Shown one piece after another: positions 57,201-64,000 of a stretch of 64,000 bases of DNA. A program made the position numbers and the translations under genes. Origin of the DNA: Roseiarcus fermentans (lineage in GTDB: Bacteria > Pseudomonadota > Alphaproteobacteria > Rhizobiales > Beijerinckiaceae). The first letter of the stretch is position 1. The number at the start of each line of letters is the position of its first letter. The DNA is taken from positions 7,910 through 71,909 of the forward strand of contig NZ_QNRK01000031.1 of assembly GCF_003315135.1 (NCBI RefSeq), in the 5' to 3' direction. The notes beneath the pieces were generated by a model. The model had not been told where the DNA came from and searched no databases. It saw only the letters and a list, made by a program, of their open reading frames with translations.

Positions 57201-57646
57201 GCCCGAACGTCATGGTCGGCTACTATCGCGCCGACAACCCGGGCGAACTCGAGCCGCCGGCGGGCGGCTGGCACGACACCGGCGACATCGTGGCGATCGA
57301 CGCGGAAGGGTTCGTCGCGATCAAGGGCCGCGCCAAGCGCTTCGCCAAGCTCGCGGGCGAACTGATCTCGCTCGCCGCGATCGAGGATCTGCTGTGGGGC
57401 CTGTGGCCGGAGGATGCGGTGGCCTGCGTCGCGGCGCCCGACGCGAAAAGGGGCGAGCGCGTCATTCTGGCCACGACCCATAGAGGGGCCGCCAAGGCCG
57501 AGGTCGACGCCTGGATGAAGATCAAGGGGGCGGCGCCGATCATGGCCCCCGCGTCGGTCGTCGTGCTCGACGCGATCCCGCTGCTGGGCTCCGGCAAGGT
57601 CGACTATGTCGCGCTCGTCAAGGCGCTGCGGGAACGGGGAGCCTGA
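54257..57646 (+). CDS. aas: LplT-PlsC-Aas fusion: lysophospholipid transport and re-acylation
   Basis: 1129 residues joining three activities. Residues 1-420 form an MFS lysophospholipid flippase ([19 protein letters not shown]). Residues 430-610 form a PlsC acyltransferase (NHVSFLDAV near 457, [11 protein letters not shown]). Residues 630-1129 form an acyl-ACP synthetase with the AMP motif [16 protein letters not shown] near 794, [10 protein letters not shown] and YDTGD-type sequence WHDTGDIV. Together they would flip lysophospholipid inward and re-acylate it with ACP-activated fatty acid. In enterobacteria LplT and Aas are separate proteins; such fusions are widespread in alphaproteobacteria. 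Confidence 0.93.
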   Translation: MFGALMTSRRFAPLFWCQFLSAFNDNFVRNMLVMLILFRFGAGDGSLKILLASMVFVLPAIPLSALGGEIADSHDKAAVARRLKLAEIVVQAIAAAGFVFSSLPLLYVALFGLGCIAALFGPIKYGILPDHLRRTELVAGNALVEGATYAAIICGLILGGLAAANGRSSLGIVAQMMLVAFACYATARFIPPTGVGAPGLKVRWNVFASTWAIIGELRADRRSWAAALATSWFWTVGIVALSLVPVIVKARIGGGLDVEIGVNLIFAVGVALGSLAAAALAHGRIELAPAPFLLLVMAAPLIDLGLTTSGLAAASRTVPLAEFFMSPLGLRLAFDLLVFSAAAGLFVVPIFAAIQAWAGEDRRARVTAAVNALNYLMMVAGSLATMILLELVRLSEPATLVLLGLANLVAAALAFRSLPANPLAFLARLALGIVYRLEVVGADNLPRPDDCAVIAVNHVSFLDAVALTAVMEQAPLLAVDRIAARRGLVKPLLGILGIAPMDPARPLTARALVGAARAGRALAVFPEGRTALTPMIMRDYAALSLMIEKTGALVTPVRIEGAERTLFSRLDPAHVGRRLFPKIRLTVLPPRRLAVPRAANGRARRRAAGAALVDLMADVVFETTDIRRTLHAAFEAQVRRTGVKRIVVEDPLAGPMTVRMFRIGIAVLARKIAALSAPGETVGLMLPNANGAVVTFMALQAAGRVAALLNFTAGPANLVSACRTAEIRLVLTSRAFVEKADLGPVIEAIAEVARIVWLEDVRAGATARDKLTAALTAGRALTPRAPDDPAAVLFTSGTEGAPKGVALSHANILANVAQIDARYDLRVSDIVFNPLPMFHAFGLSAGTLLGLMTSMRVSLYPTPLHYRQIPDLIDRVGATVLFGTDTFLTGWARNAAADGFRSLRYVIAGAEALKPETRRVYQEKFGLQLFEGYGVTEAAPVLAVNAPMFNRIGTVGRLLPHIRTRIVPVPGIEEGGRLLVKGPNVMVGYYRADNPGELEPPAGGWHDTGDIVAIDAEGFVAIKGRAKRFAKLAGELISLAAIEDLLWGLWPEDAVACVAAPDAKRGERVILATTHRGAAKAEVDAWMKIKGAAPIMAPASVVVLDAIPLLGSGKVDYVALVKALRERGA

Positions 57647-57664
57647 AGCGCGCGCCCGCCGATC

Positions 57665-58120
57665 TCAGCGGAACGCGAACTGCCGGAAGCCGAGGAAGGT
57701 GACGACCATCGCGACGCCGGCGCCGACCGCCACGAACAGCGGCAGGATCGCCGGCGTGACCGCGACGCCGAACCGCGGGCTCAGCATGACGCAGGCCGAA
57801 TAGGCGGCGTAATTGACGACCAGACCGGCGGAGGCGACCGCGCAATAGCGCAGGAAGGCGCGGACGAACGGCGCCCGCGAACCGCGGAACGTGATCGCGC
57901 GGTTCAACAGGAAGTTGGTGATCGTGGCGACGACGAAGCCGGGCGGCCGGGCGAGCACGGGCGAAAGCCCGAGATACCGGGCGCAGAGGACCGTGATCGC
58001 GGCGTCGACGACGAAGCCGGACACGCCCACCGCGGCGAAGGCCGGGACCTGGAACGCCAGCGCCCGCGCCGGCGCGGCCTCGTCCCCGTCCTGACCATCG
58101 GCGTCCGACCGATCCGGCAT
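57665..58120 (-). CDS. GtrA family membrane protein
   Basis: 151 residues with four predicted transmembrane helices. The GtrA pattern is FAAVGVSGFVVDAAITVL, NFLLNRAITFRG, and the ending VTFLGFRQFAFR. Members are thought to flip polyprenyl-linked sugars. The start at MPDRSDAD is chosen because upstream in-frame sequence is Arg/Thr-rich shadow. Last gene of a minus-strand run with the flavin reductase and nitroreductase. Confidence 0.88.
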   Translation of the reverse strand: MPDRSDADGQDGDEAAPARALAFQVPAFAAVGVSGFVVDAAITVLCARYLGLSPVLARPPGFVVATITNFLLNRAITFRGSRAPFVRAFLRYCAVASAGLVVNYAAYSACVMLSPRFGVAVTPAILPLFVAVGAGVAMVVTFLGFRQFAFR

Positions 58121-58160
58121 GGCGTCTCCAGGCGCAGGGTTTCTGGTTCGGGCGTCGGGT

Positions 58161-58781
58161 TCAGCCGTTTCCCGCGCCCTTCGGCCGGGCGAGCGAAAAC
58201 ACCGCCTCCACCACCGCGTAGTCCTGGTAGCCGCAGCGCGCCAGCGGCCGCGCCCGGACGATGTCGAAGCGGCCGTCGCGGACATAGGCCTCGTCGATAT
58301 GCACGCCCACCACCTCTCCCAGGATCAGGACGTTGCCGCTGAAGCCGCCCGTGCGGTCGCGGATCTCGACGATCTCGACCACCTTGCATTCGAGCGAGGC
58401 CGGGCTCTCCTTCACCCGCGGCGCGGCGACCAGGCGGCACTCGGCCATCGTCAGCCCGGCGTGAACGAACTCGCTCTCGCCGCGCGGCAACGGCGCCGAG
58501 GTCGCGTTCATCGGATCGCGCAGGTCGCTGGTGGCGAGGTTGGCGACGAACTCGCCGCTTTCCTTCGCAAACGTCGCCGAGTCCTTGTAGCCGCCGTCGC
58601 TGGAGAAGCCGACGATCGGCGGATTGCTGGAAAAGCCGTTGAAGAAACTGTAGGGTGCGAGGTTGACCCGGCCGTCCCGGGCGCGGGTGGAGATCCAGCC
58701 GATCGGGCGCGGCGCGACGATCGCCTTGAAGGGGTCGTGCGGCAAGATCGCCTTGTCGCGGGTTCCGGGCTCGTAGAACAT
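58161..58781 (-). CDS. Flavin reductase-like FMN-binding protein
   Basis: 206 residues of the flavin reductase/FMN-binding split-barrel fold: AIVAPRPIGWISTRA, NLAPYSFFNGFSSNPPIV, KDSATFAKESGEFVANL and LILGEVVGVHIDEAYV. It probably reduces or binds FMN, possibly serving an oxygenase. It lies 8 bp downstream of the nitroreductase gene on the same strand, suggesting one transcript. Confidence 0.92.
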   Translation of the reverse strand: MFYEPGTRDKAILPHDPFKAIVAPRPIGWISTRARDGRVNLAPYSFFNGFSSNPPIVGFSSDGGYKDSATFAKESGEFVANLATSDLRDPMNATSAPLPRGESEFVHAGLTMAECRLVAAPRVKESPASLECKVVEIVEIRDRTGGFSGNVLILGEVVGVHIDEAYVRDGRFDIVRARPLARCGYQDYAVVEAVFSLARPKGAGNG

Positions 58782-58789
58782 GGCAGCCC

Positions 58790-59356
58790 TCAGCCCGGAA
58801 ACGTGGTGACGATCGCGGCGAGCGACGGGCGCACCCGATCCTCGACCGGCGGCGCCCGGCCGATGTGGAGGAAGCCCGCGATCCGCTCGTGCTCCGCCAG
58901 GCCGATCGCCTCGCGGAAGCGGGCGTCGTAGGCCGTCCATTCGGTGAGCCAGGTCGCGGTGAAGCCGAGCGCCCGCGCCGCCACGATCAGGTTCATGCAC
59001 ACCGCCCCGGCCGACAGCACCTGCTCCCACTCCGGAATCTTGACGTGGGGCGCGGCGCGCGAGACCACCGCCACCACCAGCGGCGCGCGGGCGAACCGCC
59101 CGCGTTCCTCCGCCCTCGCCTTGTCGTCGAGATCGGGCTGGTCTTCGAGGCGGATCATTTCGGCGATGCGGCCGACGCGGGCGCGGGCCGCCCCCTCGAA
59201 CACCACGAAGCGCCAGGGCGCGAGCTTGCCGTGGTCGGGCACGCGCGCGGCGAGGGTCAGAATCGTCTCGAGCTCGCCCGCGGTCGGGCCCGGCCCGGTC
59301 AAGACGGCCGGCGGCGCGGAGCGGCGGCGCTCGAGCAGGGCGATGGTGTCGTTCAT
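58790..59356 (-). CDS. Nitroreductase family protein
   Basis: 188-residue FMN-dependent reductase. [19 protein letters not shown] is the family opening (flavin-binding RRS), followed by [34 protein letters not shown] and a C-terminal GFLHIGRAP. Substrate unknown. The ATG at [13 protein letters not shown] is preferred over one five codons earlier. Probable operon with the flavin reductase and GtrA genes. Confidence 0.92.
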   Translation of the reverse strand: MNDTIALLERRRSAPPAVLTGPGPTAGELETILTLAARVPDHGKLAPWRFVVFEGAARARVGRIAEMIRLEDQPDLDDKARAEERGRFARAPLVVAVVSRAAPHVKIPEWEQVLSAGAVCMNLIVAARALGFTATWLTEWTAYDARFREAIGLAEHERIAGFLHIGRAPPVEDRVRPSLAAIVTTFPG

Positions 59357-59504
59357 GCAGGCTTCCCTCAACGTCGGCGCGGAGCTTTACTCCATCTCGA
59401 GGGCCTGTACACCGCCTTCGAACCGCCTCATTGGGGCGGCACGAGGCCCGTCCTGTTCGCCGCCTTCGGCAAGCGGCCGGGCGCCGCCCACGAGACGAGA
59501 GGCC

Positions 59505-60488
59505 ATGCACGCGATTGGACGGGCGCTTGCGCTCCTGTGGGTTCTCTTCGCCCTGCCCGGCTTCGTCTCCGGCGCGCGGGCGGAGCCGCTGGCGACGGAG
59601 GGGCAGGCCACGCTCGCCTTGTCGGCCGCGCTCAACGGCGAATCCGCGCCGCTGACCGGCGGCGTGCGCTGGCGAGTCTATTCCGCCAAGGCCGAGGACG
59701 ACGGCTCGCATGCCCTGATCGTCGAATCGAACCTCGCCGAGCCGACCCTTACCCTGCCGCCGGGGGACTATGTCGTCCATGCGGCGATCGGACTGGCGAG
59801 CGCGTCGAAACGCCTGACGCTCGGCGCCGAGGTGCGGACGGAGCGGCTGCCGATCGCGGCGGGCGGCCTCCGGATCGGCGGCGTCCTCGGCGGCGCGCCG
59901 ATCGACCCGTCGAAACTGTCGCTCTCGATCTACGTTCCGGTGGGGCGAAACCCGCAGGGAAAGCTCGTCTACAACAAGGCCCGGGCCGGCGACGTGGTCG
60001 GGCTGCCGGAGGGCTCCTACCACATCGTCTCGACCTATCTCGATACGGTCGGCGGGCGTTTCCTGGCCGCCGCCTCGTCGCAGAGCGCCGGCAAGTCGTC
60101 GACGCCGGCGCAAACCGCGGTCATTCCGACCAATTCGATCGTCAACGCCGACATCAAGGTCGCCTCCGGCAAGCTGACCGACGTGACGCTGCGCCATCGC
60201 TGCGCCACCCTGACGCTGAAGCTGGTCAACAAGGCGGGCGGCGAAGCGCTCGCCAACACCACCTTCACCGTGCTCACGCCGGGCGGCGACGTCATTCGCG
60301 AACTGATGGGGGCGTTTCCCTCGCTGGTGCTCGCCGAGGGCGAATACGCCGTCATCGCGCGCCACGACGGCAAGACCTACCAGTCGACGTTCCGGGTCGA
60401 CACGGGTATGGACCGCGACGTGGAAGTCGTTGCACAAGAGGCCGGCCAGGACGCGTCGAAGGACGCGGGCGGGCAAGAGGGGGACTGA
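59505..60488 (+). CDS. Exported protein of unknown function
   Basis: 327 residues with a clear signal peptide (LALLWVLFALPGFVSG, cut near ARA-EP). The mature protein appears all-beta with repeated Ig/carboxypeptidase-regulatory-like patterns (GGVRWRVYSAK, LTLPPGDYVVHAAIG, GLPEGSYHIVSTYLDTVGG, LAEGEYAVIARHDGKTYQ). Purine-rich GAGAGG precedes the ATG. Conserved in related alphaproteobacteria as far as I recall, but I know no function. It is followed after 4 bp by the stand-alone RAM gene, so likely co-transcribed. Confidence 0.8.
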   Translation: MHAIGRALALLWVLFALPGFVSGARAEPLATEGQATLALSAALNGESAPLTGGVRWRVYSAKAEDDGSHALIVESNLAEPTLTLPPGDYVVHAAIGLASASKRLTLGAEVRTERLPIAAGGLRIGGVLGGAPIDPSKLSLSIYVPVGRNPQGKLVYNKARAGDVVGLPEGSYHIVSTYLDTVGGRFLAAASSQSAGKSSTPAQTAVIPTNSIVNADIKVASGKLTDVTLRHRCATLTLKLVNKAGGEALANTTFTVLTPGGDVIRELMGAFPSLVLAEGEYAVIARHDGKTYQSTFRVDTGMDRDVEVVAQEAGQDASKDAGGQEGD

Positions 60489-60492
60489 CCGG

Positions 60493-60729
60493 ATGCAGAC
60501 CTTTTTCGTTCAGATCAAATGCGCGCTGGGGCGCACCTACGAGGTCGCGAGCGCGCTCGCCGAGGCCGAGATCGCCTCGGAGATCTACTCGACCGCCGGC
60601 GAATTCGACATCCTGTCCAAGTTCTACGTCGAGCGCGACGTCGACATCGGCCATTTCGTCGGCCAGAAGGTGCAGACGATCCCGGGCATCGTCGACACCC
60701 GCACCATCATCACCTTCAAGGCGTTCTGA
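60493..60729 (+). CDS. Stand-alone RAM (Lrp/AsnC ligand-binding) domain protein
   Basis: 78 residues equal to the C-terminal ligand-binding domain of Lrp/AsnC regulators, with no DNA-binding part: QIKCALGRTYEVASALAE, STAGEFDILSKFYV, TIPGIVDTRTIITFKAF. Such SraM proteins assemble as rings and bind amino acids; they may modulate full-length Lrp proteins. Confidence 0.92.
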   Translation: MQTFFVQIKCALGRTYEVASALAEAEIASEIYSTAGEFDILSKFYVERDVDIGHFVGQKVQTIPGIVDTRTIITFKAF

Positions 60730-60783
60730 ACCGACAGGCGCGCTTCTTCGGCTCTCTCGTCCTCAACCGGCGGCCAATTCCTC

Positions 60784-61194
60784 ATGCGACTTGCCACGCG
60801 ACCCGCGTTCCTCCTCTTCGTCCTCCTCGCCGGCGGCGCCGAAGCCGCGGACAATCCGTTCCTGTTCGACGCGCTGCAGGGGCGCTCGCCCTATCGCGGC
60901 GCCTGGGAGCGGCTGATGAAGCTCGTGCAGCCGACCCCCGACTGGCTGGTCCAGTTCAACAAGAATTTCGACGGCGTCGTCGGGCAGATGACCCCGGTGA
61001 CGATCGACGGCAAGCCATATCAGCTGTCGTTCGTGTGCAAGCCGACCGACTGCGACAGCCACAAATTCGCGGTGCTGTTCGACGCCCAGGGCGCGCATGC
61101 ATTCGGCGCGCTCGGCGGCAAGGACAACAGCCCCGCCTTCTTCGGCGCGCCCTCCCCCGCCGAGGAAGAGGCGATGGCGAAGGCGATCAAGTAG
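60784..61194 (+). CDS. Ivy-type lysozyme inhibitor
   Basis: 136 residues with a signal peptide (cut near AEA-AD). The Ivy-family pattern includes DALQGRSPYRGAWERLM and the loop FVCKPTDCDSHKFAVLF, matching the CKPHDC loop that plugs the lysozyme active site; here His is replaced by Thr. The protein probably protects periplasmic peptidoglycan from lysozyme or controls the cell's own lytic enzymes. Confidence 0.88.
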   Translation: MRLATRPAFLLFVLLAGGAEAADNPFLFDALQGRSPYRGAWERLMKLVQPTPDWLVQFNKNFDGVVGQMTPVTIDGKPYQLSFVCKPTDCDSHKFAVLFDAQGAHAFGALGGKDNSPAFFGAPSPAEEEAMAKAIK

Positions 61195-61210
61195 ACTGGA
61201 CGGGGACCCG

Positions 61211-61723
61211 TCAGGCCAGCTCCAGCGCGAAGGGAACGCCCTCGAGGCAGTCCTCGCCGCGCCCGATTTCGGCGATCGCGGCTGTCATCCGGCCGCCGCG
61301 CCCGAGCTGAAGGTCGGCGAGCGCCACGAGGCGGGCGTTCGGGGTGGCTGTGGGCGAAGCGGCGCGGATCGCCCGGGCGATCCCGAATTCGTCGCGCGCC
61401 GGGTTGAGCGCGCAGGCGGCGATGAAGGCCGCGGCGGTCGACCGGCTGACGCCGGCGTAGCAGTGGATGACCATCGGTTCGGCGCGGTCCCATGCGCGCA
61501 CGAAGTCGATGAGGTCGCCGACATGCTCGCTGTCGGGCAGCACCTGGCCCGGCAGCGGCGTGATGATGTCGGACATGGCGATGGTGCGGTGCCGGTGCGG
61601 CGCGATCTCCGCCGGCCGGACGACCAGCGTCCCCGGGCTGATCAGCGTCACCAGCGACCGGGCGCCCGTCAGCGCGACCATCTCGCTGATCCGGGCGAGC
61701 GAGCAGACGTGCAGGCGCGGCAT
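61211..61723 (-). CDS. Tyrosine-phosphatase-like protein
   Basis: 170 residues with the Cx5R phosphatase loop HCYAGVSRSTAAAF and a likely general-acid region upstream (AMSDIITPLPGQVLPDSEHV). Small bacterial DSP/PTP-like proteins of this sort are common in alphaproteobacteria. The start at MPRLHVCSLARI is preferred; the longer frame begins with Arg-rich shadow. It converges with the Ivy-like gene, 16 bp apart. Confidence 0.87.
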   Translation of the reverse strand: MPRLHVCSLARISEMVALTGARSLVTLISPGTLVVRPAEIAPHRHRTIAMSDIITPLPGQVLPDSEHVGDLIDFVRAWDRAEPMVIHCYAGVSRSTAAAFIAACALNPARDEFGIARAIRAASPTATPNARLVALADLQLGRGGRMTAAIAEIGRGEDCLEGVPFALELA

Positions 61724-61882
61724 CGATTGGGCTCCGGTTCGGGGTCGCGGGCCTTCTAGGCCGTTCCGGCGGCGGTTGTCGAGGTACGCCGAGCCACGGG
61801 TACAGGAGCGCGCTCGCACCGCGAGCGGGGCGACCATACCGATTCAGTCTGCGACCAAGTGAAGCGTCAACCCACCATTCAC

Positions 61883-61918
61883 TTGCCTTTCGCCACAGCC
61901 TATCATAATGATAGCTTC
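61883..61918 (+). promoter_or_regulatory. Possible toxin-antitoxin promoter with palindromic operator
   Basis: A perfect 13-base palindrome, TATCATAATGATA (61901-61913), sits just before the toxin ATG. A promoter TTGCCT, 17 bp, TAATGA overlaps it, which would place the transcript start at about the ATG (leaderless mRNA). No Shine-Dalgarno sequence is visible before that ATG, consistent with this. Autorepression by the antitoxin would fit. Confidence 0.5.
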
Positions 61919-62254
61919 ATGAGGAAGACGGAAGCCGGCGAGATCGTGCAATTCTCCCCGAAGCCAGCGGAACTCGCGGCCGTCATCAGGCGTATCGCCA
62001 CGGACTCTGGTTGCGTAGGCTTCAGCGACCACGCTGTCGACCGCATGGAGGAACGAGGGATCACTCGTCTCGATGCGCTACGCGTGCTTCGCGGCGGTGA
62101 CATCAGAGGAGAAATCAAGGCCGGAAGGGCATGTGGCGAATGGAAGTGCAAGGTCGTAATGAACTTGAAAGGAAGCCGTAATATTGGCGTTGTAACGCTA
62201 GTGGTTAAGATGCAACGTCTGTTCGTGAAAACAGTGGAATGGGAAGACCGATGA
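61919..62254 (+). CDS. DUF4258 family toxin
   Basis: 111 residues. The DUF4258 core is FSDHAVDRMEERGITRLDALRVLRGG, followed by CGEWKCKVVMNL and VVTLVVKMQRLFVKTVEW. The fold is related to RelE/BrnT-type RNases, so it is the probable toxin of a type II pair. The ATG at 61919 has no Shine-Dalgarno sequence but follows a palindromic promoter; a GTG at 61859 is an alternative. The end overlaps the antitoxin start (ATGA). The pair is clearly richer in A+T than its neighbours, a sign of recent acquisition. Confidence 0.82.
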   Translation: MRKTEAGEIVQFSPKPAELAAVIRRIATDSGCVGFSDHAVDRMEERGITRLDALRVLRGGDIRGEIKAGRACGEWKCKVVMNLKGSRNIGVVTLVVKMQRLFVKTVEWEDR

Positions 62255-62769
62255 CTCGCACGCATTTCTTCAAACAAACGGAAGAAGTCCGCGCGCCGTA
62301 TCACTATAAAGCTTGCGGACTTGACAATATCTATCTGCTAAATGGTTACGATATTGACGAACACGATGGTGAACGCCATGTGTTTGTCCGCAACATGGAG
62401 GAGCTGCACAATGCAATTGGACGTCACATTGTAACGAAGCGGAAGGGCTTGACTGGTCAAGACATCCGTTTTCTACGGAACACGCTTGATATGACACAAA
62501 ATGAGCTCGCCAGAGAACTCGGCAACAATGCCCAATCCATCGCACGCTGGGAGAAAGGCCAAGTTGACATTCCTGGTGACGCAGAAAAACTCTTGCGTGT
62601 TTTTTTCTTTGCGAAGCTAGCAACGGCAGACGAGTTGGCTGAATTGCGCAGTCTTATTATCCAAGACCTGACTGAATTGGATAACATGGACGAGCGCGTC
62701 ACTCCGATTGCCAATTTCTTCCTCTCCGACAGATGGAAGGAAGATAGCAATATGGCGATGTGTTGCTGA
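62251..62769 (+). CDS. HTH (XRE-family) antitoxin
   Basis: 172 residues. An N-terminal region (KACGLDNIYLLNGYDIDEHDGERH, in two parts KACGLDNIYLLNGYDI and DEHDGERH) often accompanies DUF4258 toxins. A helix-turn-helix domain follows at about 70-120 (IRFLRNTLDMTQNELAREL and NNAQSIARWEKGQ). It should neutralise the toxin and repress the operon. Translation is coupled to the toxin by an ATGA overlap; GGGAAG lies 5 nt upstream of the ATG. Confidence 0.88.
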   Translation: MTRTHFFKQTEEVRAPYHYKACGLDNIYLLNGYDIDEHDGERHVFVRNMEELHNAIGRHIVTKRKGLTGQDIRFLRNTLDMTQNELARELGNNAQSIARWEKGQVDIPGDAEKLLRVFFFAKLATADELAELRSLIIQDLTELDNMDERVTPIANFFLSDRWKEDSNMAMCC

Positions 62770-62854
62770 CTTAAGGCCTGAACGCAAGCCCGCGTAGGGT
62801 CGCCGTCGTCGTCATTGATGACGGCGGGACAGCCAAGCCAATGATGTGTTCAAC

Positions 62855-62874
62855 CCGCGCTCGCCAAAGCGCGG
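62855..62874 (-). terminator. Hairpin after the YfbR-like gene
   Basis: CCGCGCT, a six-base loop and AGCGCGG lie immediately after the stop of the minus-strand HD-domain gene. There is no T-tract, so terminator activity is uncertain. Confidence 0.4.
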
Positions 62875-63474
62875 CTACGGGCCGTCGAGTTCGGCGAAGC
62901 GGGCCAGAAACCGGGCCTCGGCGTCGCCCGGGCGCATCGGCTCGAGAAAGCCGGCGAACCGCCGCGTCGAAAGGCGCGGTTCGCCGAACAGCCGTCTCGC
63001 CTCGCCCTCGGCGAAGCCCGCCAGCGCCGTCGCCTCCATGAACGCCGAGAGGCGATCGGCGGCCTTGATCCGTTTCGTCAGCTCCGGCGCGAGATCGGGC
63101 GGCAGGCCGAAGCGGATGTGGATCGCCCGCATCAGGCGCGTCTCGATCCGCCGGTAGTCGCCGCCGACCGCCGCCTTGAACGGCGAGATCAGGTCGCCGA
63201 TCACATATTCCGGTCCGTCGTGCAGCAGCGCCGCGAGCTTTTCGCGCCGCGGCGGCTCCGGCTCGGCGGCGGAGAACAGGGCCTCGACCAGCAGCGCGTG
63301 CTGGGCGACGGAAAAGATCTCCTGCCCGCGAGTCTGGCCGTTCCAGCGCGCGACCCGCGCCAGGCCATGCGCGATGTCGGCGATCTCGACGTCGAGCGGC
63401 GACGGATCGATGATGTCGAGCCGCCGCCCCGACAGCATCCGCTGCCAGGCGCGATGCCGCGAGCGGTCGCTCAC
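62875..63474 (-). CDS. YfbR-like HD-domain nucleotidohydrolase
   Basis: 199 residues. RMLSGRRLDIIDPSPLDVEI opens the conserved part, followed by VAQHALLVEAL and the HD motif in AALLHDGPEYVIGDL, then a second metal site near IKAADRLSAFMEATAL. YfbR dephosphorylates deoxynucleoside monophosphates; this subfamily is not characterised as far as I know. GTG start inferred from the family pattern; it overlaps the tag stop as GTGA. Confidence 0.88.
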   Translation of the reverse strand: MSDRSRHRAWQRMLSGRRLDIIDPSPLDVEIADIAHGLARVARWNGQTRGQEIFSVAQHALLVEALFSAAEPEPPRREKLAALLHDGPEYVIGDLISPFKAAVGGDYRRIETRLMRAIHIRFGLPPDLAPELTKRIKAADRLSAFMEATALAGFAEGEARRLFGEPRLSTRRFAGFLEPMRPGDAEARFLARFAELDGP

Positions 63475-64000
63475 GGGAAGGCGTCTCGCGCCAGCGCCCG
63501 GCAGGCATCGTGGCGGCAGCAGGCGACGAGATGGTCGTTGACCATGCCGGTCGCCTGCATGAAGGCGTAGACGATCGTCGGCCCGACGAAATTGCCGCCG
63601 CGGGCGCGCAGATCCTTCGCCATCGCGCGCGATTCCTCGCTGTCGACCGGAATGTCCGTCAGGCTTTTTCGCGCCGGCTGGACCGGCCTGCCGTCGACGA
63701 AACCCCACAGATGGCGGGCGAAGCCGCCTGTCGCCATCAGCTCCAGATAGATGCGCGCCAGCGCCCGGGTCGCCTCGATCTTGGCGCGGTTGCGCACGAT
63801 GCCGGGGTCGGCCATCAGCGCCGCGGTCTTGGCGTCGTCCCAGCGGACGATTCGTTCCGGCTCGAAGCCGTCGAACGCGGCCCGGAACGCCGGGCGTTTG
63901 CGCAGAATGGTGATCCACGCGAGGCCCGCCTGGAAACCGTCGAGGACGAGTTTCTCGAACAGCGCGCGATCGTCGTATTCCGGCGCGCCCCATTCCTCGT
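63471..64000 (-). CDS. tag: DNA-3-methyladenine glycosylase I (5' end outside window)
   Basis: Partial: 176 codons, N-terminus cut off by the window edge. Removes 3-methyladenine from DNA. Tag signatures are EEWGAPEYDDRALFEKLVLD, FQAGLAWITILRKRPAFR (catalytic Glu region in the family), GFVDGRPVQ and the Zn-site cysteines and histidines near the end (FMQATGMVNDHLVACCRHD). The stop overlaps the HD-domain gene start. Confidence 0.95.
   Translation of the reverse strand, partial: EEWGAPEYDDRALFEKLVLDGFQAGLAWITILRKRPAFRAAFDGFEPERIVRWDDAKTAALMADPGIVRNRAKIEATRALARIYLELMATGGFARHLWGFVDGRPVQPARKSLTDIPVDSEESRAMAKDLRARGGNFVGPTIVYAFMQATGMVNDHLVACCRHDACRALARDAFP

Noticed and set aside
54278-57481. 1067-codon antisense frame over the aas-type fusion gene
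   Set aside because: Charged low-complexity shadow; the plus-strand protein carries all three enzyme families' motifs.

Overview
The window is high-GC DNA, apart from one AT-richer patch near 61.86-62.77 kb. It looks like a chromosomal segment of an alphaproteobacterium, most likely Hyphomicrobiales (Beijerinckiaceae/Methylocystaceae-like). The basis is an aerobic-pathway CobS, a DUF29 protein, a BolA plus J-domain pair, an alphaproteobacterial-style PEP-CTERM tail and several families of palindromic intergenic repeats. This is an inference from family content; no rRNA or marker gene is present, and I see no tRNA or CRISPR array.

Layout. 0-2.4 kb: leuC (minus) whose 3' end and adjacent palindromic element are tandemly duplicated, then a small conserved protein. 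2.5-7.2 kb: a tight three-gene operon for a 2-oxoacid:acceptor oxidoreductase (GltD-like flavoprotein/ferredoxin subunit, KorA, KorB). 7.4-14.9 kb: a secreted two-domain glycosidase-like protein and a 1450-residue hybrid histidine kinase with two kinase modules and three receivers. 15.1-22.3 kb: a 2118-residue repeat protein (nine near-identical 118-residue DUF11-like units, Cys/Gly-rich linkers, a calcium-loop motif) preceded by a PEP-CTERM-like protein. 22.7-28.8 kb: housekeeping genes (guaA, FMN reductase, DUF29, cobS, J-domain protein, bolA, a small membrane protein, LysE exporter). 28.9-33.3 kb: RND efflux pump and membrane-fusion protein. 33.9-41.4 kb: a PsiF-like protein, a Pro/Ala-rich membrane protein, and a FecR-domain protein overlapping a large autotransporter. 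41.5-49.6 kb: a RelE-like/UvrD-helicase/ankyrin fusion, an S41-like protein, a REP-associated transposase (RAYT) between two blocks of its likely REPs, a phytochelatin-synthase-like protein, rarA, and a DUF559 gene cleanly split by a MITE-like palindromic element. 49.9-64 kb: a serine hydrolase, bicupin oxalate decarboxylase, VOC protein, GT8 glycosyltransferase, an LplT-PlsC-Aas fusion, GtrA, flavin reductase, nitroreductase, an exported protein plus stand-alone RAM domain, Ivy-like inhibitor, tyrosine phosphatase, a DUF4258/HTH toxin-antitoxin pair, a YfbR-like HD protein and the 3' part of tag.

The most informative structural features are the mobile palindromic repeats. Family A (about 180 bp, 3 copies), family B (MITE-like, with an 8-bp target duplication in the split DUF559 gene) and family C (REPs around RAYT) have altered gene ends or promoters in several places. 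The strongest candidates for undescribed biology are the RelE-like/helicase/ankyrin fusion, the FecR-autotransporter operon, and the giant DUF11 protein with Cys-Gly linkers.
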